A stretch of DNA of 5,892 nucleotides from Calditrichia bacterium (lineage in GTDB: Bacteria > Calditrichota > Calditrichia > Calditrichales > Calditrichaceae), in assembly GCA_027039465.1 (NCBI GenBank), contig JALWEA010000010.1:1-5892 (forward strand), written 5' to 3'. Below the pieces are notes generated by a model. The model did not search any database. It saw nothing but the letters and a program-made list of their open reading frames with translations, and was not told the origin of the DNA. This document shows, piece after piece, positions 1-5,850 of the stretch. How positions within the stretch are numbered: position 1 is the first letter of the stretch; every line of letters begins with the position of its first letter. The position numbers and the translations under genes were made by a program.

Positions 1-307
1 CGTGGAAAGTCTCAAGGTTCGGGTGCTCTTTAATCCATTTTACGATGCTTTTCAATTGAACGCAATCTCCGTTGGCGAAGCAAATTTTGATGAGAAGCTT
101 ATCGCCGGATTTAACCGGAAATTTGGTTGAAAATGATAACCCGCTTTTGGAGAGATTATGCAACTTAAAATGAGGCGACATCTTTGACCAAAACAATTTG
201 GCCGCAAGATGCTTGAAACGTACCGTCGCATCATCAATCGGCAAGCGGGGTAACCCTCTTCTTTCCATAAAAGATTCCCGAGATTCCATTTTAACAATTT
301 TGGGCAT
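1..307 (-). CDS. PilZ-domain protein, N-terminal part (cut by window edge)
   Basis: This reading frame is open from the ATG at 307 to the window edge, giving 102 codons with the C-terminus missing. The translation shows the two c-di-GMP-binding signatures of PilZ domains: an RxxxR motif (R17-GLP-R21, within ERRGLPRLPI) and an [D/N]xSxxG motif (N51-L-S53-K-S-G56), followed by beta-strand-like sequence ending in IVKW (88-91), which is typical of the PilZ barrel. PilZ proteins bind cyclic di-GMP in the cytoplasm and transmit it to motility, secretion or polysaccharide machinery; which output applies here cannot be seen. A stop codon lies in frame three codons before the ATG, so 307 is the most upstream possible ATG; M7 and M14 are alternatives. 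No clear Shine-Dalgarno sequence precedes the start. The gene is divergent from the small gene at 458. The domain call is firm; the role is not known. Confidence 0.8.
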   Translation of the reverse strand, partial: MPKIVKMESRESFMERRGLPRLPIDDATVRFKHLAAKLFWSKMSPHFKLHNLSKSGLSFSTKFPVKSGDKLLIKICFANGDCVQLKSIVKWIKEHPNLETFH

Positions 308-457
308 GATACTTTAAAATTACAAACGGATATTACAACATTTTATTCCGGAAAGTATGTGACAAGCATCAAAATCCGGTTTTTTACGGAGCAAATTTTT
401 GTTTTTAAGCGTTAAATAAAACGACAAAACTAAAAATCTAAAACAGGGGGTAATATT
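308..457. promoter_or_regulatory. Divergent intergenic region between the PilZ gene and the small basic protein gene
   Basis: These 150 AT-rich bases must hold the promoters of both divergent genes. I see a perfect 8-base palindrome TTCCGGAA at 346-353, and CCGG recurs at 376-379. No convincing -35/-10 pair with proper spacing was found for either direction, so no promoter is called. On the plus side the region ends in AGGGGG (445-450), seven bases before the ATG at 458, which acts as a plausible ribosome binding site. Confidence 0.4.
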
Positions 458-685
458 ATGCGACGTATTATGCCTTTCAAATCGGATCCTGCCACCAAAC
501 CGAATCCGTTTATTTTCGATTACGTAAAACAGCATCCCAAACAAACCTTCAGTTGGCAAATGATTCATAGCAAAACATTACGTACATTGGGAAGAGGCGG
601 TAAAGGTCACTTTATCGGAGGCGCCCCCTCGGGATGGAATAGAAAAGGAAGATGGGTTAAAAGAGAAACAAAAAAGCCTTCCTGA
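458..685 (+). CDS. Small, highly basic protein of unknown function (75 aa)
   Basis: I do not recognise this protein. It is cytosolic in character (no signal peptide, no membrane segment, no cysteine) and strongly basic: 17 Lys/Arg against 3 Asp/Glu. It has a glycine-rich centre (GRGGKGHFIGG, 45-55) followed by a basic aromatic stretch (GWNRKGRWVKRE, 59-70) and three tryptophans (33, 60, 66). The composition would suit nucleic-acid or ribosome binding, but that is inference. Evidence that it is a real gene: AGGGGG sits seven bases before the ATG, the frame runs without interruption to a TGA, and that TGA lies exactly in the loop of a strong intrinsic terminator. It is monocistronic, divergent from the PilZ gene and convergent with the exported protein gene. 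M5 is an alternative start, but the Shine-Dalgarno spacing favours M1. Confidence 0.7.
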   Translation: MRRIMPFKSDPATKPNPFIFDYVKQHPKQTFSWQMIHSKTLRTLGRGGKGHFIGGAPSGWNRKGRWVKRETKKPS

Positions 686-704
686 GCGGGAAGGCTTTTT
701 TGTT
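667..704. terminator. Bidirectional intrinsic terminator between convergent genes
   Basis: A perfect hairpin has a core arm AAAAAGCCTTCC (671-682) pairing with GGAAGGCTTTTT (689-700) around the six-base loop TGAGCG; pairing can extend outward to 667/704. The GC-rich core is flanked by A's on the left and T's on the right, so it forms a U-tailed terminator in both directions. It ends the small gene at 458-685, whose TGA stop is in the loop, and on the minus strand it lies about 45 bases after the stop of the exported protein gene. Confidence 0.9.
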
Positions 705-748
705 AGCATGATAGGCTCGAAAAGTAAAAGAAACTCCACCTTTGATGC

Positions 749-2650
749 TTACTTGAGCAAGATAATTTTCTGCGTCTGCATAAAATCACCGGCCTTTAAG
801 CGCACCAAATAAACCCCGCTAGACAAATTCGTACCGTTAAAACGGGTTTTGTAAGTGCCTGCATTTTGCACACCGTTCTTTAACTCACGAACCATTCGTC
901 CCCGCGCATCAAATACACGCAACAACACCCGACTGGTTTTGGCGATTTGATATTCAATGGTTGTCTGCGGATTAAACGGATTGGGATAGCACGGCTTTAA
1001 ATCAAACCGTAGCGGAGCGGAAAAAGTGCTTTGTCCGAGACCTGTTGCCGGAATAAAATCCGATTGAGAACGAGGCCGTAGCTCATAACCGTCGTTCGCA
1101 GGGGAAGAGGATGTGTACTGATCAACGATTGCCACCAAACGGAACTTACCGGCCGGCGGAGTCCAACCGTCGAGATCGGTATCTTTGTCGATGTACAATT
1201 TAATACTGTTTTGTCCGTCACTTACCGTAACTTTGGTACCATTTTGTCCTTCTGCCGGCCAATCGTTGGGATTCACAATTGTTAAGTTATCCACGACGAT
1301 CAGACGTCCTTCCAAAGATTCACCGATATCCGTTAAAGTTGCTTGCAACGTATCGACGGAATGCGTGCCCAAGTTTTGAAAACGGGCCACCGTATCCACT
1401 GCCAATTCGCTTAAGCCCTTGAACTGTGTTAATTGCCCCGAAACAAAAACGCTATCTCCAACGGACAATTGAATATTAAAATCAGAGCTAAATACTTGAA
1501 TGCCGCCGCTGCCGTCGGAAATAAAATATTGGCAATTGGAGCTAAAATTCGGTGAAATTACGGTACCGCGAATAGCGACTTCCCGGCCTAACCGATCCGG
1601 AATAAAATCGTCATTGGCATCGGCTTTGGCTTCGGCAATGTTTAAAACGGGCGGCTGATGATAATCGAACGAAACCAATCGTGAAACGGAAATATTATTG
1701 AAGGCCGCAACCGCGTAAAGATAATCGTTTTCGGCTTCAACGCTGTTATCCGTAAATTCGCGAAATTGGGGATCCGTTTGGTTAAAGATCGTTAAAGAAT
1801 CTTCACCGGGCGCCTGGCGGTAAATGTAAAAACCGTCGATGATATCCGGTGATGCGGGCTTACTTACTTGAGCGGATACGGATTCAGGTGCCCGCCCCAA
1901 ATAAATATTGTCCGGTTTAACCGGATTTTCACCTAAATGCACCGGCCCATGGTTCCCGTTAACTAAAATTTTGCTGCCGTTAAAATTTACCCAAACATCC
2001 ATAATCAAATTCGTTGCATTTTGGGTTACTTCTCTTAATTCGTAAAAATTGGTGTATTTGGGATCTTTTTCGTACCACGGATCATCAACATCAAACAAAT
2101 AGTAGCTAACACCAGGCACGTATGTACTAGTATCGGACATGAGCGCAGGAAAGGCATTGGTCCCGTCAAATGTAGACAAGCCTTCCACAAAAATACCCAC
2201 ATGATCCCGAACGGGAACGGAACCCAAGGGTACCCCGACCTCATAGCGCGGAATATCGTAAGCGTCATGGGCCTCCACACTATCAATGCGATAAAACAAC
2301 GTTGAACTGTCCATATCGAAGAACAGAATATTGTAATAATACGGGCCATGAATTTTTTCCCGTCCCCAATGGGCAAAATCGATTTGCTCCAAAGTGGCGC
2401 CCGGATAGGCGCTTAAATCGAGAATGACGCCCAAAGCCTGTTTAAGGTGAGGCGCCCACACGCCGCTGGGGTAACTGTCATTGTAAGAAAATACCGTATC
2501 CGGCAGGTGGAAAGTCCAGGAAATTTTTGCGCCGTCGTTCGATGGCAAAACACTGACGGTTTGCGGCGCATGGCTGATAACGGACGTTTTGGCCAAAAGC
2601 AAACCTGAAAAAGCCAATATCAAAAGCGGAATAAAAAATCGCACTCTCAT
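749..2650 (-). CDS. Exported multidomain protein with OB-fold region and T9SS-type C-terminal sorting domain
   Basis: This 633-residue protein starts with a signal peptide (MRVRFF, then hydrophobic residues 5-19; cleavage probably near A20, no lipobox). Residues about 30-240 form an unidentified, probably beta-rich domain. Residues about 250-330 look like a fibronectin-III/Ig-like module (FYIYRQ, YLYAVAAFN). Residues about 335-532 resemble the exported OB-fold seen in secreted nucleases and DUF5689-type proteins (VAIRGTVIS, YFISDGSGGIQVF, GDSVFVSGQL, ending YELRPRSQSDF). Residues about 550-633 are a FlgD-Ig-like/Por secretion tail (CYPNPFNPQTTIEYQI, SGVYLVRLKAG, terminal QKIILLK), which in known systems is recognised by the type IX secretion machinery. 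No nuclease catalytic domain is seen, so the OB-fold gives no enzyme call. AAGGAG lies seven bases upstream of the ATG at 2650, supporting this start. The gene stands alone and is divergent from the regulator at 3049. The sorting domain and signal peptide are clear; the function and ligand are unknown. Confidence 0.88.
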   Translation of the reverse strand: MRVRFFIPLLILAFSGLLLAKTSVISHAPQTVSVLPSNDGAKISWTFHLPDTVFSYNDSYPSGVWAPHLKQALGVILDLSAYPGATLEQIDFAHWGREKIHGPYYYNILFFDMDSSTLFYRIDSVEAHDAYDIPRYEVGVPLGSVPVRDHVGIFVEGLSTFDGTNAFPALMSDTSTYVPGVSYYLFDVDDPWYEKDPKYTNFYELREVTQNATNLIMDVWVNFNGSKILVNGNHGPVHLGENPVKPDNIYLGRAPESVSAQVSKPASPDIIDGFYIYRQAPGEDSLTIFNQTDPQFREFTDNSVEAENDYLYAVAAFNNISVSRLVSFDYHQPPVLNIAEAKADANDDFIPDRLGREVAIRGTVISPNFSSNCQYFISDGSGGIQVFSSDFNIQLSVGDSVFVSGQLTQFKGLSELAVDTVARFQNLGTHSVDTLQATLTDIGESLEGRLIVVDNLTIVNPNDWPAEGQNGTKVTVSDGQNSIKLYIDKDTDLDGWTPPAGKFRLVAIVDQYTSSSPANDGYELRPRSQSDFIPATGLGQSTFSAPLRFDLKPCYPNPFNPQTTIEYQIAKTSRVLLRVFDARGRMVRELKNGVQNAGTYKTRFNGTNLSSGVYLVRLKAGDFMQTQKIILLK

Positions 2651-2765
2651 TCTAAAACTCCTTTTTTAGTTCCATTGGTTTCAAATAATAATGAGCCCGC
2701 TGGTTACAAAAATATCAAAAAAGTTTTTACCGCAACCTCAATTTACCTTTTAAACGGGTCTTACC

Positions 2766-2793
2766 TTATCGGTCGATTTTTTTCTTTTATCGG
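2766..2793. repeat. TTATCGG direct repeat pair, 21-base period
   Basis: TTATCGG occurs at 2766-2772 and again at 2787-2793 in the same orientation. The 21-base offset is about two helical turns, so both copies would face the same side of the DNA, as expected for a tandem regulator site. They lie about 115-145 bases upstream of the exported protein gene. Seven-base matches in AT-rich DNA can arise by chance, so this is only a candidate site. Confidence 0.25.
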
Positions 2794-2970
2794 CTAAAAT
2801 AGTAAAAATTCAAAAAATATTTGTGATCGAGGCCGAATAAATGCAAATGACGGACATTACGCTTCTTACCACAAACTTACTTTCGGAAAAGCAAACCTGA
2901 AGGCGAAACGACGTAAAAATTCAACCCAAAAATTTTACTCCCAAGATTTCATGCCGTTGAATCGTTCGGT

Positions 2971-2992
2971 AATTATTTGCGCTAAAATAATT
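2971..2992. repeat. Inverted repeat AATTATTT-N6-AAATAATT
   Basis: Perfect 8-base arms (2971-2978 and 2985-2992) flank the spacer GCGCTA, giving a 22-base dyad 57 bases before the regulator's ATG. The size and symmetry would suit a dimeric DNA-binding protein, or the dyad may overlap a promoter (TAAAAT at 2983-2988 resembles a -10 box, though no good -35 is placed upstream). The arms are all A/T, which lowers the weight of the match. Confidence 0.3.
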
Positions 2993-2999
2993 TTCAAAC

Positions 3000-3029
3000 A
3001 TGCCGATAGTACATCATGCTTGTCGGCAT
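3000..3029. promoter_or_regulatory. Inverted repeat ATGCCGA-N16-TCGGCAT, candidate operator
   Basis: ATGCCGA at 3000-3006 is mirrored by TCGGCAT at 3023-3029, ending 19 bases before the regulator's start codon. A third ATGCCG copy occurs at 2951-2956, 49 bases upstream of the first arm. Widely spaced TGC…GCA dyads are the kind of site bound by Fis-type helix-turn-helix dimers of NtrC-like regulators, so autoregulation by the adjacent gene is possible. Alternatively the arms form a 7-base-pair stem in the mRNA leader just ahead of the start codon, which could affect translation. Confidence 0.4.
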
Positions 3030-3048
3030 TTACTAAAGAAAGTACGGG

Positions 3049-4395
3049 ATGCAGCATAAAATAGCATTCATTTCAGATAGATTGGTAGAATTCCATTCGT
3101 TTTTAAAATCGGCCCATAATAATGAGTTCCGCCTGGACTTATTTGAGCATTTGGAAGCCATTCGGAAATCCATTCACAATATTTATTACGATTTATTTAT
3201 TATCGATATTGATGACATCTGGTATGCCGTGCCTTCCTGGTTAAAGGAACAGGCAACACATCAATATTTTTTTCAGGTCATTATTATTTCGGACCATCCT
3301 CTTCCGAAATCCATCAATACTATTTTCGGAGAACGGTTATATCAGGTGATCGGTCTTCGAACGGCTAAAGAAGATTTAAACGAAATTGTATTAAACGCGC
3401 GAAAAAACATCGAAAATCACCAATTCAATCCGGTTCCCGCTAAAAAAGGAGATATGTGGGTACCGGACGGGTTAATCGGAGAGAATGAATCCGTTAAACG
3501 CGCCAATGAATTTATTAAGATTATCAGCAAAGCGCCGTCAACGCCCTGCTTGATTCGCGGTGAAAACGGAACGGGTAAAAATTTGGCGGCCTATTTGATT
3601 CATTCGGGCAAAGAGCACCCTGAGGGCCCGTTTATTGTCAAAAATTGCGAATATGCCACCACCAACGAATTAATGACCGATCTCTTTGGTGTTGAAGAAG
3701 AAAATCCTGCTTTTGGCCCCAAACGTAAGGGATTGCTTGAACAGGCGGCAAACGGAACGTTGGTTTTAAAGAATATCGAACATACACCGTTGGAAGTGCA
3801 GCATCGATTGCTGATTTATTTGGACAGCCATACGTTTAAGCCAATGGGCGGTGAAATTCCGATACAGGTAGATACGCGGATTATTGCGCAAACGCGATTT
3901 GATTTGGACAAGTTTGTACGCAACGGCGACTTTAATGCGGAGCTTTACTTCCACTTAAAAAGTTTTGAAATTTACCTTCCCCCGTTAAGAGAACGACGCG
4001 GCGATATTGAACTGCTAACAAAGTATTTTGTACAATATTTCGGTTTTCTGTTCGCCAAAAAGATCACCAAGATTTCACCCATGGCCATGAATATTTTGAA
4101 GGATTATTATTGGCCTGGCAATGTCAATCAATTAAAAGAACTGATCGAACGCAGTGTGCTTTTAAGCGAAAACAATGAAATCGGCATTAAAAACTTACCG
4201 ACCTATCTCAATGATTCCACAGCCATTCCCGAAGATATGGAATTGCTGGGCAACTGCTCGTTAAAAGAAATAGAGCGTGTGCACATCGAACGGGTTCTTT
4301 CCCGCACCAAGGGCAACAAGTCCAGAGCGGCCGAGATTCTGCAGATTTCCCGAACCACTTTGCGGGAAAAAATAAAATCCTATGGATTGGATTAA
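3049..4395 (+). CDS. NtrC-type regulator with degenerate receiver and catalytically dead sigma-54 AAA+ domain
   Basis: The 448-residue layout is that of a sigma-54 enhancer-binding protein: receiver-like residues 1-120, linker, AAA+ domain about 141-385, Fis-type helix-turn-helix 403-448 (GNKSRAAEILQISRTTLREKI). Walker A is kept (GENGTGKN, 171-178), as are NC (199-200), LFG (212-214), LPPLRER (310-316) and WPGNV (355-359). Catalytic and sigma-contact residues are not: the GAFTGA position reads NPAFGP (219-224), Walker B DE is K241-N242 (LVLKNI), sensor I AATN is AQTR (280-283), the two arginine-finger positions are N296 and H302 (FNAELYFHL), and the sensor II arginine is N360. It should fold, may bind nucleotide and should bind DNA, but is unlikely to hydrolyse ATP or activate sigma-54. 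In the receiver D10 and D53 remain, the first acidic pocket residue is S9 and the beta-5 lysine is lost. Start M1 places beta-1 right after the start as in other receivers, though the ribosome binding site is weak. No partner kinase is adjacent. Confidence 0.9.
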   Translation: MQHKIAFISDRLVEFHSFLKSAHNNEFRLDLFEHLEAIRKSIHNIYYDLFIIDIDDIWYAVPSWLKEQATHQYFFQVIIISDHPLPKSINTIFGERLYQVIGLRTAKEDLNEIVLNARKNIENHQFNPVPAKKGDMWVPDGLIGENESVKRANEFIKIISKAPSTPCLIRGENGTGKNLAAYLIHSGKEHPEGPFIVKNCEYATTNELMTDLFGVEEENPAFGPKRKGLLEQAANGTLVLKNIEHTPLEVQHRLLIYLDSHTFKPMGGEIPIQVDTRIIAQTRFDLDKFVRNGDFNAELYFHLKSFEIYLPPLRERRGDIELLTKYFVQYFGFLFAKKITKISPMAMNILKDYYWPGNVNQLKELIERSVLLSENNEIGIKNLPTYLNDSTAIPEDMELLGNCSLKEIERVHIERVLSRTKGNKSRAAEILQISRTTLREKIKSYGLD

Positions 4396-4488
4396 AATCC
4401 GCTTTTTACTTGCGAACGATCTTTTTGTGCTGCATTCCAATTTGAAACTAATCCGTTTAAAAAAAATCAGCAAATTAGTTTATTCCCT

Positions 4489-4512
4489 TTGTTTTAAAAA
4501 CAATCTTTTTTT
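4489..4512 (+). terminator. Possible weak terminator after the regulator gene
   Basis: TTGTTT (4489-4494) pairs with AAACAA (4498-4503) across a three-base loop, followed by TC and seven T's (4506-4512). The position, about 95 bases after the regulator's stop, is suitable, but the stem is nearly all A/T and so weak. It could be only AT-rich spacer. Confidence 0.25.
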
Positions 4513-4537
4513 GCCTGAATTTTAAGGATTTATTAAG

Positions 4538-4566
4538 TTGATTCAGAAACATTACTAACTTACGAT
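4538..4566 (+). promoter_or_regulatory. Candidate housekeeping promoter for lysA
   Basis: TTGATT (4538-4543) and TACGAT (4561-4566) are separated by exactly 17 bases; each matches the sigma-70 consensus at four of six positions. Transcription would begin near 4573, leaving a leader of about 14 bases that begins at the ribosome binding site AAGGA (4574-4578), eight bases before the ATG at 4587. This suits independent transcription of lysA rather than read-through from the regulator. FCB-group promoters can differ from this consensus. Confidence 0.33.
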
Positions 4567-4586
4567 TTGAAAAAAGGACGAAGTTT

Positions 4587-5846
4587 ATGAAGCGAGCCTT
4601 TCATTTTAAAAATAATGTCTTACATTGCGAAGATGTCAATTTGCAGCAATTTAGTCAAAACAGAGCCACGCCTTATTACTTGTATTCCGAAGCACAAATT
4701 ATCGAAAATTGTCAAGCCGTATTGGATGCGGGTAAAGATGTGGATTTTTTACCCTGCTATGCCTTGAAAGCAAATTATAATCCCGCCATTTTGAAATTGG
4801 TTCGGCAAATGGGCTTCGGGGCGGATGTCGTTTCGGGCGGGGAGTTGGAGTTTGCGCTCAAAGCCGGATTCCCGGCGAACAAAATCGTGTTTGCCGGCGT
4901 GGGGAAAACCGAGGCGGAAATTGAATTGGCTATTCGCACGGGTATGCACTCGCTGAATATCGAATCGATTGAAGAATATTATTTGGTGCATCAGGTGGCT
5001 GCCCGCATGAAAAAACCTTTACGTATTGCTTTCCGCATTAATCCCGATATTGAAGCGCATACGCATGACTACATTACCACGGGACGCCATCTCAATAAAT
5101 TCGGTATGCCTTTAAGTGATGCCATCAAACTTTACGAACATGCCGCCAATGAATACTATCTCCTGCCGGTCGGAGTGCATGTGCATATCGGATCACAAAT
5201 TTTGAAGGCCAAACCGTTTTTGGAAGCCGCACAATATTTACGTCAAGTGGTTGAGCAACTAAGAGCAAAGGGACTTGAAATCAGCACGTTGGATTTGGGC
5301 GGCGGAATCGGCATTGATTATGAAGATGATTTTCAAAAGGCCGAAGCCGAATTACCGATAAAAACCGTTTTGCCGCAATACCTTCATGCTTTAAAAGATC
5401 TGAATGTTAAACTGGTCGTGGAATTGGGACGCTCGATTATCGGAAATGCCGGAATACTAGTGAGTCGTGTTCTGTATCGCAAGCAAACGCCGTTAAAACA
5501 TTTTGTAATTGTGGATGCCGCCATGAACAACTTAATCCGTCCCAGTTTGTACCAGGCATACCACAGCATTGTGCCGTTTATTTTACAGGATGTTCCGAAG
5601 CAAAAGGTCGATGTGGTCGGCCCGGTGTGCGAAAGCGGGGACTTTTTAGCCAAAGATCGCATGCTGCCCGTTATGGAACGGGGTGATTTGTTGGCTGTCG
5701 GCGGAGCAGGCGCTTACGGGCAGGCCTTGGCTTCCAATTACAATTTACGTCCTTTGATCCCGGAGTATTTGGTTTCGGGAGATGAAGTTAAAACCATTTA
5801 CAAAGGGCAATCGATCGAAGACATTGCAAATCAATACGAGTGGTAA
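4587..5846 (+). CDS. lysA: Diaminopimelate decarboxylase
   Basis: This PLP enzyme decarboxylates meso-diaminopimelate to L-lysine, the last step of the lysine pathway, in the cytosol, and is usually a homodimer. At 419 residues it has the usual family length. Visible family marks in order are the PLP-lysine motif YALKAN with K61, NPDIEAHTHDYITTG (152-166) and NKFG (170-173), HIGSQ (200-204), the phosphate-binding LDLGGGIGI (235-243), ELGR (279-282), LIRPSLYQAYH (316-326), GPVCESGD with the cross-subunit cysteine C348 and E349 (345-352), and GAYGQALASNYN (375-386). The one oddity is leucine in place of proline in the usual EPGR motif. The HIGSQ, CESGD and SNYN features fit LysA better than ornithine/arginine or carboxynorspermidine decarboxylases. 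AAGGA lies eight bases before the ATG. The next frame begins four bases after the stop, which suggests an operon continuing rightward. No other lysine-pathway gene is in view. Confidence 0.95.
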   Translation: MKRAFHFKNNVLHCEDVNLQQFSQNRATPYYLYSEAQIIENCQAVLDAGKDVDFLPCYALKANYNPAILKLVRQMGFGADVVSGGELEFALKAGFPANKIVFAGVGKTEAEIELAIRTGMHSLNIESIEEYYLVHQVAARMKKPLRIAFRINPDIEAHTHDYITTGRHLNKFGMPLSDAIKLYEHAANEYYLLPVGVHVHIGSQILKAKPFLEAAQYLRQVVEQLRAKGLEISTLDLGGGIGIDYEDDFQKAEAELPIKTVLPQYLHALKDLNVKLVVELGRSIIGNAGILVSRVLYRKQTPLKHFVIVDAAMNNLIRPSLYQAYHSIVPFILQDVPKQKVDVVGPVCESGDFLAKDRMLPVMERGDLLAVGGAGAYGQALASNYNLRPLIPEYLVSGDEVKTIYKGQSIEDIANQYEW

Positions 5847-5850
5847 AAAA

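Larger units (their letters stand above)
2651..3048. promoter_or_regulatory. 398-base divergent intergenic region with several repeats, no clear gene
   Basis: This region separates the exported protein gene (minus) from the regulator gene (plus) and must carry promoters for both. It is AT-rich and holds an AAGGAG ribosome binding site for the minus gene (complement of 2658-2663), a TTATCGG direct repeat, two inverted repeats near the regulator start and a possible 19-codon frame at 2841-2900. I found no tRNA, no convincing long coding frame and no recognisable riboswitch. No sigma-54 -24/-12 element (GG-N10-GC context) and no well-spaced -35/-10 pair stood out by eye. Confidence 0.5.
4396..4586. 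promoter_or_regulatory. Intergenic region between regulator and lysA
   Basis: These 191 AT-rich bases contain an inverted repeat AAACTAAT (4445-4452) / ATTAGTTT (4474-4481) with a 21-base loop, a weak terminator-like hairpin, and a plausible lysA promoter and ribosome binding site. The space is too short, and lacks the conserved structure, for a lysine riboswitch. No coding frame is supported. Confidence 0.4.

Noticed and set aside
52..297. 81-codon closed frame on the minus strand
   Set aside because: It lies within the PilZ gene in another frame; the PilZ frame gives recognisable motifs (RxxxR, NxSxxG), whereas this one gives a Cys/Arg-rich sequence with no family resemblance.
320..568. 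82-codon minus-strand frame
   Set aside because: It spans the divergent intergenic region and overlaps the small gene at 458 antisense, with no ribosome binding site and low-complexity composition.
2035..2376. 113-codon minus-strand frame inside the exported protein gene
   Set aside because: It is an out-of-frame shadow of a gene with clear domain structure.
2651..3048. Sigma-54 promoter controlled by the adjacent NtrC-like regulator
   Set aside because: No GG-N10-GC element of the TGGCAC-N5-TTGC type was found on either strand by eye, and the regulator lacks the residues needed to activate sigma-54.
2951..3064. 37-codon plus-strand frame running into the regulator's first codons
   Set aside because: No ribosome binding site, no recognisable product, and it overlaps the better-supported regulator start in another frame.
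4396..4586. Lysine riboswitch ahead of lysA
   Set aside because: The gap is only 191 bases, the predicted leader is about 14 bases, and the multi-helix structure with conserved junction sequence is not visible.
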